Assembly: GCA_012845835.1 (NCBI GenBank)
Contig: JABAKD010000004.1
Coordinates: 4,744,265-4,808,264, forward strand
Length of the DNA: 64,000 nt
Reading direction: 5' to 3'
DNA from: Undaria pinnatifida
Taxonomy: Eukaryota; Sar; Phaeophyceae; Laminariales; Alariaceae
Both the position numbers and the translations under genes were made by a program. The notes under the pieces were generated by a model that saw only the letters and a program-made list of their open reading frames with translations, was not told where the DNA came from and made no database searches. Below, piece after piece: positions 28,621 to 39,589 of this stretch; within the stretch, counting starts at the first letter, position 1, and each line of letters begins with the position of its first letter.

Positions 28621-31600
28621 CTGCGGGAAAACGAGATCGAGGATGAAAGGTGCATGCGGGGAAGGAGAATATTGCGTGGGAGCGGTATTAATAGTATTCG
28701 GTGCATTGTGCCCGTTTTAGCGTTCAGATTGAAGTATGAACTGCACATGGTCAGAAGAAAAGGAAATAAAAATAATGCAACTATTAATAACTACAACAAT
28801 GAGACTCCGAAATACAGTAGGGGCCACACGACATCTCGGGGGGTTCTGTGTGTGTCCTACGTACGTGATAATGTAAGATTGCCGTACAGGGGCCCGCTGC
28901 TCTCTGTTCACCTGAAGCACAATCAATCACAGAGTAACCACACTTGCGAGCAACACCAACGTTTATGTGGACAGACTATACTACCACATGTGAATAGTAC
29001 GTCCAAGCTTGCGCTGCCGGGGTTGTAACGAAGACCACTGATAGGGACAGCTTACGCTATACCTACAATGGGACCCGAAGGGTGCGCCAGCTAGCGTTGG
29101 GCTGCGAAAGCAACTGAGTTAAATCGACACACGACGCGTATGAAAATACGTGCAAGTGTGGTGAGCTAAAGCTTTATTTTTCCCCATCCGCCGGAGGATA
29201 AAAAAAAAAAAAAAAAAGTACGGGACAACGTGTATTTGCAAATTGTATGCAAAAGGATTACACTCGTTCTCGGGGGTGCCTGCTGCCTGAAGCTCTTAAC
29301 CCTTTTACAACCGCAAAAATGGCCGACAACACCATTTCCAAGTGTTTTCCCAGAAACGTGGGTGCAATTCTACACAAGTTAAGGAATAAGTTCAGGCAAA
29401 AGGTGGCCCGACCTGACCCGACCCGACCCGATCCGACCCGACCCGACCCGACCCAACCCGAACCGACCCGACCCGACCCGACCCGACCAACCCAACCCCA
29501 CCCAACCTACCCCGACCCGACCCGACCCGACTCAACTCGACCTACAAGCAGACTCACCCCGATGTCCGGCCGACGTAGCTCTTCCAGAAGGGTGGTCAAG
29601 AAGTGACCGAGGCAGCGGACCTCCGTCCGCAATCGAGCGGGGTCGGTCGTCCGCGTGGCCCCAATGGTCTGGTCCAGCCTATCCCAGTAGGCGGTCACTG
29701 CGGGCGCGCCGAGCGCTTTCGCGGTCTCGGCAAGAGACGAGAAGTCCGAGTAGCAGCGCCATGCTCTCAGCAGTTCCGTCTCCGTGCCAATCACGACCTG
29801 AACAACAAGTACAGCATGAGCTAACGGGTAAGAACATACGGAGGGTCATAGAAGAGACAATATACTACTGTCATACGGCAATATATTCGATTTGTATGGG
29901 AACCAGATGTGCCTTGTTGGCACGCAGTTGTTTTTACTTTTACTGTATGTGACCCTTTTTCAACAGAAAAAAGTACCCCACTTTGATTCCAAGTATTTTG
30001 GCCCCCAAAAGAAGGGGGAGCTCCAGAGCTACGTTAGCCTATATACACAATAAATATTACAAAAATCGCTACGAGTACTGCTACGACTGTGCGTAGGAGA
30101 TGGGTGTCACATGACGATTATGCCGCCACTTGAGAGGCGGGAAGACAACGGTTTGCTGCTGGTGCATACTTCCATGTCTGCAACTTCGTTTGGGAAAGGC
30201 ACAACTGGGCTATAAACAGTTTCGCGTTTTTTTTTCTTCAACTACGGCAGTAACAGAAAATACAAGACCAATATTACAGTATTCATAGTAACAGTGTTAA
30301 ACAGTGTCGCAAGGGTGCAACCTGCTCAGGAAACTTCACGTTTTTCTTTCCAACTACTACCAGCAGTACTACTACGTGGTAATCTACTAGACTACGCGCA
30401 CAGCGGTAAAACTAGACTTGAAAACCAACTCCAGTCTTGGGTTCACGACAGTCTTTTACATAGAGTCATAGCCCACCCAGAGTCGAGTGAACGACATGTT
30501 AGAGCCGCCTATGTAGGCCATCTAAAGAAGCATATAGGATTAAACAGTCAAAACCTCTTTGTTTATGTACGGCGTGTGGTGGAAGTATTATGATAAGACC
30601 TCTTGGATAAAACGCCATACCTGGAAAAACCTAAGCCTATCCCTATCCTTAACCCTATACCTACCCCTAACCCCATCCCCAACCCCGGACCGACCTGTAC
30701 GGAAGTTGTCCGGAAAAAAAGCGGCAAAGACAATGTTTACGGGAAAGAAAAGTCGACCACAAAGTTATTCATCGCATTATTTTTGGGCCATTTCCATACT
30801 AAATACCATACACTTATTTACGGGCCTCGCATATACCACTTGCCATTTCATTTCCCTTTGCGACGTGTTTTCCATGTGGTACCAGCTCCATCTGAGCATC
30901 GGACACCAAGGCAAAACAAACTGTAGTACGGTATACACATGAAGTTACCATAGGAGAGAAAAAAGTGCCGGCGACGAGACAATCCCTGTCCAAACGCGGA
31001 CGTGTTTTCGCCGAGCTTGGCGCATACAAGGTATAATTCATACCAGAATATTTTGACGCGCGTTTGCACCTCCAACACGATTAATCGTTTGTATTTCGAA
31101 CAGATTTCTGATTCCCAGAACGCACTGACCGAGTCAAAACCTCAAAACTGAAACGAGCACGACACAGGGTGAAGCACACCACCGTCCCTCTCGTAAGAAA
31201 GGAGCCCAACGAGAAACTTAGCCCCAAAACTAAGAGGAAAACAAGAATTTTCGACAGCTGCCATACTGAGACTAACGTGGGTGCGACACAATCTTTTCTC
31301 AAGTAACAACTCTGGCCTAACATCACAAAAAAGAGCCATGCCACGATGGCGGCACAGCGGATTCTAAGAAGTTTTCTGACCGCCTAACATGAGGAGCTAG
31401 CTCAATATCATCATCATCATCATCCTCATCACCCGAAACATGACTTCGAAGGCATTTGCTCGCGCAATCCGACCAACACTTCTACGCGCTAGCCCGTATT
31501 AATATGCCATACGCGTAAAGGTATCACACTAACCGACAGGTTCCACACACTCGAGGAGCTCAACCAATCAAAAGGACAGAAACAACCATATGGCCCAAAA

Positions 31601-34600
31601 AGCGCAGCCCCTACCGTGGGCTGACTCCAATTTGGCGGTTTCGTACCAGCGTAAAACCAAAACACTACCTGTAATGCACTACCTGTGTTTCGGTTTCTTA
31701 TCTGTACTGTATGACTCACGAGGTATTCTGCGTAACAATCGGACCAGAAGAGCCACCTTGAACGGCGAACTATACGATGGGCGTAGATGCCTATCGCAAG
31801 GGACGGCTGCTCTCTCGACGCCAGGCAAAAGTCAGCCTTGGTCACGGCCTTGGAAACCACCACCTAGTTCGTTTTTGGAGGGGTGTTGACGTCGCAAGCT
31901 GCAGGCATTCAGGTTGTTCGGCCGAAAGTTTTTAGATGGGGGTGTCTTCCATTTGTCGCTCACTACGCACGCACGTGCGATTCAATTGGTTTTGTTATAC
32001 TTTCTGGGAATGTTTACGAGTGACCAACGTTGAAGCTCATTCATGCTTCCTGCACATTATTGAATGGCAAAGCACGAAAAAAACGTATGAACTGCGGAGT
32101 ATGATGATGCCGGACAACGGAGAAGAGCATGGGACGGGAGGTAGTCTACGGATAGTCTACTGAAATCAGCACTTGCTGGGGGTTGCCTACTGTATGTGAT
32201 GTAATCGTTTTTTTCCAGTCGGAACTAGTGTGGCAAGCCATTCTGCCGTGTTCTTGTTACATTTTACACAGCAGGACGAGGGCCATTTGCAAGCAGCACG
32301 AAGAATTAGTGCCGGGAACTCTGTCGTTACTTCATCTGCCGAGAGGGAGTTTCATGTTTCTTACACATGTCATGGTACAAAAGCTTGTTTCTCCGTGTTG
32401 ACTCACCTCATCGCTGTCTCTACGCACTGGAGAGCTAGGCGCACTCAAGGCTAGCAGTGCGTCTGCGTCGATGATTGTCTCGTCGACGCCCGAACTCTGC
32501 TTCGCGGACAGACAGCCAGGCAGCAGGTGGCACAAGTGATAAAGGATTGCGTTAATTTCTCTTGTTCGCCTTTCCAACTCCGGCGAGGCCTAGTTTTGTT
32601 TTCACGCAAAATGCGTAGTTGTGCGTGTTATAGCGTTATGGCAACATAGGTTTCAGAGCAAGGAAGGAGGCAAGCGCGTTCTGAACTGCGATAGCCACGC
32701 GACAAGTTCAATTGCAAAGGGGCAAGATAATTGTTATCTGTGGCCAACATATGTCTCAAAAAAAAAATAAACCAAAACGGGAGAAAGCCACAGTCGGAAT
32801 TATAACACGCACATACATGTCTACCAGAAGGGTTGCCATGAAATGTTCCTGTTCAAGTTTTTCAATACTGCCCACGCATCTACGAGCCGTTGACGTGTAG
32901 ATACTCAAGAAAAGCTCGACGACCACAAGAAGCCCACGGCAGAAAATAAAAGTGTACTAGGTGGAGGGCGCCAAACGTTTGCACGGTTATCATGTACAGT
33001 AGACAGATCAGGCGATCACGAGCTCTTCACTGCATGGAGTCTACATACATACCTGGTACATATATGCAAGCTGTACATATCAAGTCGGCTGTTGACGAAT
33101 ATCTCCTTCTAGACGGCAGGGTAGTACCAGAGGTGCGCCTGGGCACGGAGTGCTTTCTGCATCGGACTCCGGCCGCGAGCTCACTCACATTATTGGGGCC
33201 TTCCACCTCTTCCAGCCAATCAAAAACACGGGCCAGAGCTCGAGGCAACGCGCTGTCTTCGTCGCCACTGGCGTACTCCTCTTGCGTGTCATCCCCATCG
33301 TTCCACGGCACGTGTTGGGTGGATGCTGTCCGGGCGGAAAGAAGTGGCTCGATGTCGAACCTACAACACACCACATATATCAGGAGACATGTCAAGCAGC
33401 GAAAAACGTGCGCTGCCAAGGGGGCTGGGCCTAGTGTTCCACGCTAACACCAAATAGTTTGGCGTCAGCCTAGGCAAATTAAGGCAATTTTGCTGTCTTG
33501 TCAAGGAAGGAAAGCGCCGTCTCCTACCAGGTATCAGCTTGGCGACAGATGGCGTCATGCGCAATCGCGACATTTACCCCCATCGATGCGAGTTTCAAAG
33601 TTTCTGTTGGGCCCATTTGTGGTATAGGCCGAGACCACTTGGGAGTCGTGCCTAAAAGTAGAGTTTTGTCCTGTTGACCCTGGCAGCGTTCAGGGGGGTC
33701 GCCGGCCTTTAGCGGTACAAGATGGAAATCTATGATCGCCCGGGTGTGCGTTTACGGTTGAAGGTGCGGTTGCTGAAAGCTGAGGTGGTCGAGACACTGC
33801 TGTACGGTTGCATGACGTGGAGCCCGAAGAAGCCTGACTATGACAGGCTACGACGGGTTCACCGCTCCATGCTCCTCCGATGCCTTGGATGGCGGAAACG
33901 GAAGCGCGACGACCACACCCTATCGTACGCCGACGCGTTTGCCCAGACAGATTCCGAGAGCGTTGAGGTGATAGTGCGCAAACGGAGGATTTTGTTTGCG
34001 GGATTCGTGGCACGCATGGGGGAGGAGCGTCTGCCACAGAGGGTGATGTTTGGGGAGTTTGTTGGGGGTAAAGGCTACTCAGGGGGGCAAGAGAAAGACT
34101 GGATGGATCATCTGAAGGAGGATATGTCGGTTTTTGGAATGAAATTCGAAGGATGGCGAAAGGCTGCTCAGAAGGCTGGCAGATGGTTTCGAAGAGTAGA
34201 GGAGGGAGCCGAGTTGTTCATGCGGAATTGGCATGAAACGGAGAGACGCAAAGCTGCAGAGCGACGCGCAAGGGCTGCGGCAGCGTCATTCACCGTTGGC
34301 ATCTCTAAGCGGCCGGGGGGAGGGGGAAGGGGGGGGGGCGGGGAGGGGACTGGGGGAGGGGGGGAGGGGGGAGGGGGGGAGGGGGGAGGGGGAAAGGGAG
34401 GAAGGGGGGAGGGGCGGACGGGGGAGCGTCATGCCCAAGAGACTGAAGTCTGGGTTTGGCCATCATCGTATTGAAAGTTGTGGGCTTTCTAATGGCCGTC
34501 ACAAGATAGCATAAGACCGCCCTGACTTTTTCGCCATGTTGCGTTCTCTTCCAGGTGCCATTGATGATGGACGTGATACCCTCTCTTAGCCCAATGCCAT

Positions 34601-35153
34601 CCTTAGCCAGTTCCTAGGGTCTGCTAGTATGACATTTTTCTTTCTTTTCTTTTTCTATTTCTTTTTTCTTTTTTTCTCTTCTTTCCTTGCTTTCCTGTCT
34701 TGTCTTTTTTTGCTTTTCTTGTCTTTTTCTTCTCTTTGCTTGCCTTTTTCGTCTTGTTTCGTTTTTTCTTCTCTTTTCTTTCCTTTCCTTTATCTTCTTT
34801 TCTTTTCTTTGTTTCTTTTTCTCCAATTGACTTATGCCTGTCGTGCGTATGCGTAGTGATAGATACTACGTGTAATATATACGTGGTAGTCTTCCTTGGG
34901 CCGCAATCGGAATATTTGGTTTCTCCAGGCGTGAGTAGTGAGACGTATGCACCGGCCTGGACCTGGCACATCGTAGACTGATTCCCGATTTCACTTTTAT
35001 ATGTTTCTGGTGGAGGCATGAATTGCGTCAGCTGTGATATATGCGTGTACCACCTTGGGTTGTGTGTGTTTTTCCCTGGGGTATTCCTCAGCTCCAGAGT
35101 GACTGGAGCCTGTCCTGTGAGCACGGACTTGATTATGCGAGTTAATGTGAGAA

Positions 35154-35188
<35 letters not shown>

Positions 35189-38100
35189 TCCTTTAACTTT
35201 GCATTTACCTGGTATCTGGGACTTCAGAAAAATCTAGAAATTCTAGAAACGTGCGACCGAGGTAGTATTAGGGATGGCTGGCAAAGAAGAGTATCGACCT
35301 ACATGTCGGAATAACTCAGCTCACACGCCGTAATTTAACTTTCATGACAAAACATATAGACTAGACTATACGATGAGTCTCTGATGATGAGGTCAACGTA
35401 CCGGCGAACTTCGTTATGAATGGTGCCATTGATAGGCACACATGGCTGCATGGCACATACACACGACACATGATCGGAGAAACCCCGTGGTCGCAACAAC
35501 CCGCGTGCTCTACCAGCACGGGCACTGCTTGGGCATGGACGGCGGTGCATGGGCAGCATATACATCACAAGGATTACCAAGGTTTTTCGGACCGTTTTCA
35601 GTTTCCCATTATAAATTTCTTCTGACTTCGCCTATCATAATTCTAGCTACGTATCTACTCGTAATCTGCACGACTCACCATCCGAACTCGCTGGACTTGC
35701 GCCGCTGCTGGTGTGGGGACGGCGGGATGTGCCCATCGATCCGCAGTTTCGGAAGGGGGCTTTGAGGGTATGGCATAGAACTCGCCACAGGTGCGTCTAG
35801 CCACTCTCAGCTGGGAAGCAACAAGAGCAGTAGCACGAGCAGTGTGCTTGTAGTCAGTCTGAAGCAATGATGGTGTGACCCTGCTGTGACTTGCGCGTAC
35901 GAAACCGTTACGTAGCGAAATGTTGCCACTCGTGGTATAGTTCCCTCGAAAAGGCCGTCAAAACCATCAAGCTTGCGTTTCGCGCGTCAGGTCTGTCAGG
36001 CCCAGCCACCGAAAAAATGGCGTACGAGTATAAACGTTAGCTAATGCACGTAGCACCCAGGCTGAACATTCAGCAAAATCGGCATGGAAAGTCGTAGAAC
36101 TCGAGGTACGCTGCTTGGAAGAAACGAAGAACCCGAAGCGAACTATTGAATAACGCGAAACTGCTGTGTGAACCAGCGCGGTGCGCAGGCGGAAGACGCT
36201 GAACATTTTGTTGCCCGTTATGGAAACGCCTGTAAAGGTGATCCAAACCCCGAAACCTCTAATATCACCGCACCCCGCGCTGCAATCTGAAGTGGCCTCG
36301 CCCGACCTGGCCTGGCCTGCCCCGCTAGCTGGTTAGCATCATAGAATCATCGACAAAACGCCCGAGATACGTTCACAGGATACAAACAGTGTTGACGGCC
36401 TCCCTGAGAATGCTTCCGTCGGCGTCGAGTGCGTCTTCCAGTCGAAGAAAAAATACGAGAATCAGACAAAAAGACCATACATGACAGGATGTCAGCATGC
36501 CGACATGCATTCAGCATGTTTTTCGTCAGCACGGCAGCATGGCAGCATCAACATGCATCAGCATGTCAGCGTGCCTGTATAGTGCAACATCCGACAGCCA
36601 AGTTGTGAGTCTTGAGTTGAACTGTACTTTGTGTAGTAGAGTGCAGAGTGCTTTGCAGCAGTGCATTGAAGGCGGTAGAGCCACCCGTACTGCTGCTGGT
36701 GGATCGGGTGCAGGGCGCAGACAAGTGAGGCGTCTGGAAGGGGAACATGGGTTCGGCTACGAGCACGAAGCTGGCGGTGCGTGTGGGGTACTGGATGAAG
36801 TGTGCTGGATGTAGTGTTGCTCGTTCACAAAGCATACCGTATTGGCTGGTATATAGCACGCATGATAACACCCTCGCGGCGGACGATTTTCGAAGACAAT
36901 TTTCTCGACAACGGGGAAAGTGCCAAAGGCGAGCGATACGTCTATCGAAAAGTGTGGTCGAGATCTCTCGAAAGCCATGATTTCTTTTGTAGTACCTGGT
37001 CAGGCACCAGGGAACACAATAGCGCAACACGCCCCCCCGGAGGTCCGCCGGAGGCCAAAGCTACAATTGTGTTCGTTGAAGGCGGAGACTTTTTTTTTTT
37101 TTTTTTTTCCACTCTCCGGCGGATGGGGAAAAATAAAGCTTTAGCTCACCACACCTCCACGTATTTTCTTACGCGTCGTGTGTCGATTTAACTCAGTTGC
37201 TTTCGCAGCCCAACGCTAGCTCGCGCACCCTGGCGACGTTCCCAGTTTCCAGCCTCTACGTCAGTTACCCTGGTATTTGGTACGAGGTACATCATACAAA
37301 TAACTAAATCTGAGGAGATTCGATATTTGCTCCTAACGCCGCTTGCCAAGTAAAATACAGTAGCGGCTACGGTTTAAGAGAACTTTTTTAAGAGAAAGTA
37401 CGGATTTAAGAGAGAGGAATTGGCTTGTACCAATCAAAATCCATATAAGAGAGAATTCCTATTGCTTCCGAGATTCTCTCTTAAATCGAATTATTTGGAA
37501 ACCACGTGGACACACAAATCACACACACAGATTGTGTTCAGGCTGACAGGTCGTGAGGGTAGCGTTAGTTTCTTGGGTTTGTGTTATTTGTAGGGCGAGT
37601 GATGTCTCGATAATGTGAAGTTTTTTTTTTCGTTGACTCGTGTTTTGTCGGGGGTTTAAATCGATGGGATGAGAGGTTGAGGGTACGGTGGGAGGAAGGG
37701 GTGCAGTGTGTAAACGGGTGCGTCTTTCTTGAGTGCTGGTGCATTCGTAGCCTCGTGTTGTCCTTCTAGAAGAAGTGCGAGCATGAAACACACCTATAAA
37801 ACAACAAAACCACTACTGTACCGACTTTGCGTGTCCACGCGCAAAATGTGCATCGCATGACACGACGATGATTTATTTTCCAAGCGCAGATCCACCAAAA
37901 GCGCACCACGTACTTGGGTCCACGTGCTCGCCAACCAAGAGAATGAGCGGTGTTTGGAGGTAGCCCGACGTGGTAACGCTTGCTGCGTTACGCGACATTG
38001 ATACACTCTCTACGACCTCCTACGACATATAGTTCGGACAAGAGCGTCTCTCTCTGGCGCGCTTTTGATTTGGCTACGGTACAAGAGAATATTCTCTTAT

Positions 38101-39443
38101 ACCGTAGCCGAGACGGTATAGGAGAAAGCCGGATTTAAGAGAGAGAAATTGGCTTGTACCGACCCTCTCTTAAACCGTAGCCGCTACTGTACCCCCTCCT
38201 CCCCAAGCTGTGCTTCCACCCGCACACTGCCACTGCGGCAACCTCTACCATCCTTGCTACCGGCTGCTTGCTGCTTTGTTCATATCACACAATATACTTT
38301 GGCTGCAGTAGCCGACAGCCGACAGTCCTTGACGTTCTCGCTCGACCGCATTGTGTAACTGGCGGTGTGCCTTGGTAGGCCACAGCACCGAAAATTATAG
38401 AACAAAAAAATATGTCTCAGAGTTTCCATATCATTCCAAGGCGTGATGACACCGGGTTTTCCCTTGTGCTCCTTTTTAGGTTGATTCAGGCAGAAATCAG
38501 CGTGTTTAGGTAGAACACACGTACGATAATCATTTTTCGGGGGCATTCAAGACCTGATTCGTCCTCTGGTACCCGATTTTGTCGAAAAAACAGCCCAATT
38601 TTTGTTTTTGATCACGGCAAAAGGTGCGCAACAAAAGAAGCGCCTGCGGCGATTCCTGATTCTTGTTGCGCGCGTAAAAACGTGTTGCGCAAATGCGCTA
38701 CACGCTGCGATGCGTGTTGCGAAAAACGGGATTTTTTTTCAAAATGCGCGCAAGCGCAACATCAGTGCAACAACTATTTCATTCCCTGCAGGTACTATGA
38801 TCAGCCGCCGACGCACAGTCAACTCGTGTGCCCCCCTTGTCTTGGAGAAAATCGTCTCTACAATTCGGATTGGGGGGGGTGTTATCTTGCGTGTTACCCT
38901 GGCACCAGGTGCTGGTACATGGCCAACGTGGCCCGTGGTGATCATTGGAGTGCAGGACCTTGACGTGATCGAAATGACCGAGATAGGACAGATGATCCAA
39001 CCCCTTTCCTCGGTCGTGCATCACTATTAATATCAGATCATTCCATCGTGCTGCTACTACCAGGTACCTGGCAGGTGTATTGCACGATGGTGAAAATAGA
39101 TTATTTTATCAAATAGAAATCAGTATCAACGTATTTCTCACCTCTGCTCTGGCCGATTGGCTTGCCGCTCGGATTTTTCTTGTCTTTTTAACCATTCGGC
39201 CGAAACATGGCATATCTGTCCTTCGTGTCGAAGTAATTCCCTCGTCACGACCCCTCTAAGCCAAGGATTAGACAGGCCATTGTAATCGATTCTGCTACTG
39301 AAGTATATGCCTAACCTTGGAGCTCGCCCCCGGGTTGTTTCTTCTGCGTTTCCTTCCGTCAAGGTGGAGAACCAGCTGGACGTCCTGCCTTCCATGCTTC
39401 CATGAGTCAGTCCGATGGATCCCGAAGCCGTGCCGTGTGCCAT
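28339..39443 (-). CDS. PX-domain protein, nine-exon gene (about 536 aa)
   Basis: Minus-strand exons are 39443-39142, 36434-36371, 35858-35679, 35445-35402, 33360-33189, 32589-32407, 31863-31720, 29797-29558 and 28620-28339. All phases fit (2/1, 0/0, 0/0, 2/1, 0/0 onward) and give 537 codons with stop. Residues about 318-455 follow a PX fold. A strand with IYAHRIVRRS comes first, then the RCYSDF motif (377-382, family RRYSDF), then a helix reading FLTTLLEELRRPDIGILADF like the PX C-terminal helices. PX domains bind phosphoinositides and target proteins to endosomal or other membranes. The PX proline loop is unclear. The acidic centre (about 215-240) and N-terminus match nothing I know. The last five exons are strong, exons 3-4 good, and exons 1-2 tentative, as they could belong to another gene. 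The introns are filled with a LINE, MITEs and SINEs. Confidence 0.68.
29043..29217 (+). mobile_element. Poly-A SINE family S1, copy 2
   Basis: Nearly identical to 12881-13056 over its full length, with a terminal A-run of about 19. It sits in the last intron of the PX gene in opposite orientation. Confidence 0.85.
29296..29385. repeat. Short TTAACCC-ended repeat
   Basis: It begins TTAACCCTTTTACAACC and has CCAAGTGTTTTCCC and GGTGCAATTCT, shared with segments at 14500-14720. About 90 bp; family uncertain. Confidence 0.4.
29406..29545. repeat. ACCCG pentanucleotide microsatellite
   Basis: About 140 bp of CCCGA/ACCCG units with interruptions (CCAAC, TCAAC). It ends only about 13 bp from exon 8 of the PX gene. 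Confidence 0.9.
29558..29797 (-). CDS. PX gene, exon 8 (PX core)
   Basis: 80 codons with the RCYSDF motif and a Leu-rich helix. The acceptor is TTGTTGTTCAG and the donor GGG|GTGAGT. GC-rich third positions stand out from the surrounding repeats. Confidence 0.8.
29820..30544. other. Intronic, no gene seen
   Basis: AT-rich sequence without a recognisable repeat or exon. Confidence 0.4.
30545..30765 (+). repeat. Telomere-like repeat family R3, copy 2
   Basis: It has GTACGGCGTGTGGTGGAAGT, then decayed CCCTAA-like units (CCTATCCCTATCCTTAACCC) and CCCGGACCGACC. It is collinear with 11385-11640. Confidence 0.65.
31720..31863 (-). CDS. PX gene, exon 7
   Basis: 48 codons from AACTAG|GTG to CTC|GTGAGT. 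They include IGIYAHRIVRRSRW, read as early PX strands. Phase 0 on both sides. Confidence 0.7.
32407..32589 (-). CDS. PX gene, exon 6
   Basis: 61 codons with amphipathic RRTREINAILYHLCHLLPG and an Asp-rich, Ser/Pro end. The acceptor is AAAACTAG and the donor GAG|GTGAGT, phase 0 on both sides. Confidence 0.75.
33189..33360 (-). CDS. PX gene, exon 5
   Basis: One base completing an Arg codon plus 57 codons. It is acidic (NDGDDTQEEYASGDEDS) and then helical (LARVFDWLEEVEG). The acceptor is GTGTTGTAG and the donor AAT|GTGAGT. Confidence 0.78.
33722..34474 (+). pseudogene. LINE reverse-transcriptase C-terminal fragment
   Basis: A 250-codon frame with EVVETLLYGCMTW, then a hydrophobic/basic segment (RSMLLRCLGWRKRKRDDHT), RKRRILFAGFVARM and a Trp-rich tail. 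LLYG...W followed by H...LR..L is the usual region after the RT domain of CR1/RTE/L1-like elements. The last 60 residues come from a Gly/Glu/Arg minisatellite, not from the family. Confidence 0.7.
34315..34430 (+). repeat. G-rich minisatellite
   Basis: GGGGGGAGG-type units fill about 115 bp at the end of the LINE fragment. Runs of four or more G could form quadruplexes. Confidence 0.85.
34637..34830 (+). repeat. Pyrimidine (TTTTC) tract
   Basis: About 190 bp nearly all T and C on the plus strand. Read on the minus strand it creates a long false Lys/Glu/Arg frame. Confidence 0.9.
34831..35190 (-). repeat. Dispersed repeat family R6, copy 1
   Basis: About 360 bp shared with 50838-51225 in opposite orientation: ACAGGACAGGCTCCAGTCAC, CTGGAGCTGAGGAAT, GCATATATCACAGCTGACGC and CACGTATATA. 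Both copies keep GQAPVTLELRN in one frame, and both carry a CAA/GTT microsatellite at the same edge. Confidence 0.85.
35402..35445 (-). CDS. PX gene, exon 4 (44-bp micro-exon)
   Basis: 14 codons (PCVPINGTIHNEVR) plus two bases, from GTGCCATGCAG to CG|GTACGT. It supplies exactly the phase change needed between exons 3 and 5. Confidence 0.5.
35679..35858 (-). CDS. PX gene, exon 3
   Basis: 60 codons from ATTGCTTCAG to ATG|GTGAGT. Ala/Arg-rich helix (ATALVASQLRVARR) then a Pro-rich part. Phase 0 on both sides. Confidence 0.6.
36371..36434 (-). CDS. PX gene, tentative exon 2
   Basis: One base plus 21 codons, very basic (RTRRRRKHSQGGRQ), from GACTGGAAG to AAC|GTATCT. The phase fits both neighbours, but all three frames are open and the acceptor is poor. 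An overlapping frame (DALDADGSILREAVNT) looks more protein-like. Confidence 0.3.
36480..36580. repeat. CAGCATG-type short repeat cluster
   Basis: CAGCATG and close variants (TCAGCATG, CGACATGCAT) occur about eight times in 100 bp. Confidence 0.7.
37090..37233 (-). mobile_element. Poly-A SINE family S1, copy 3 (5-prime truncated)
   Basis: A T-run of about 19, then CCGGCGGATGGGGAAAAATA and on to CAACGCTAGC. It lacks the first 30 or so bases of the full copies, as expected for incomplete reverse transcription. Confidence 0.85.
37358..38189. mobile_element. Tc1/mariner-like MITE with 26-bp perfect ends
   Basis: Including the flanking TA on both sides, 37356-37381 and 38166-38191 are perfect inverted repeats starting TACAGTAGCGGCTACGG. 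A TA target and CAGTAG termini suit Tc1/mariner/pogo. Inside, GGATTTAAGAGAGAG...ATTGGCTTGTACC occurs twice, in direct orientation, near both ends, and a 38-bp palindrome lies at 38072. It is probably one element built from two copies. No transposase. Confidence 0.75.
38072..38109. repeat. 38-bp near-perfect palindrome
   Basis: GGCTACGGTACAAGAGAAT is followed directly by its near reverse complement, one mismatch per arm. It looks like two transposon ends joined head to head. Confidence 0.85.
38792..38963 (+). CDS. Candidate terminal exon with CxxC-like module
   Basis: After ATTCCCTGCAG the frame reads 57 codons to TGA and includes CPPCLGENRLYNSDWGGCYL, spacing close to the modules of the plus-strand Cys-rich gene. 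All other frames across this interval are also open, so coding status and strand are uncertain. Confidence 0.3.
39142..39443 (-). CDS. PX gene, tentative first exon
   Basis: ATG at 39443; 100 codons plus two bases ending CAGAG|GTGAGA. Gly/Ser/Thr-rich start, then a mixed segment with RELLRHEGQICHVSAEWLKR. It is a convincing exon by itself; its link to the PX gene rests on phase through weak exon 2. Confidence 0.5.
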
Positions 39444-39589
39444 CGCGTTCGAGGTATGATAACACCATCTTTATATAGTTTCGGCTGAGAGGCTGAACGT
39501 CTTTATAAAACCGCCCTGTTGACCCTCGTATAAATGATACCAGGTACGAGCTGTGAGTAGTGCTAAGGGGACCCACCGACCTATAGCCT

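Larger units (their letters stand above)
33690..34510 (+). mobile_element. 5-prime-truncated LINE (non-LTR retrotransposon)
   Basis: It holds only the C-terminal end of a LINE ORF2 and 3-prime sequence; endonuclease and catalytic RT motifs are absent. It lies in an intron of the PX gene in the opposite orientation and is the source of the antisense open frame at 33690-34037. Confidence 0.75.

Noticed and set aside
33690-34037. 115-codon minus-strand frame
   Set aside because: Antisense shadow of the LINE fragment.
34624-35124. Lys/Glu-rich minus-strand frame
   Set aside because: Its second half is the pyrimidine tract read backwards; the first half is repeat family R6.
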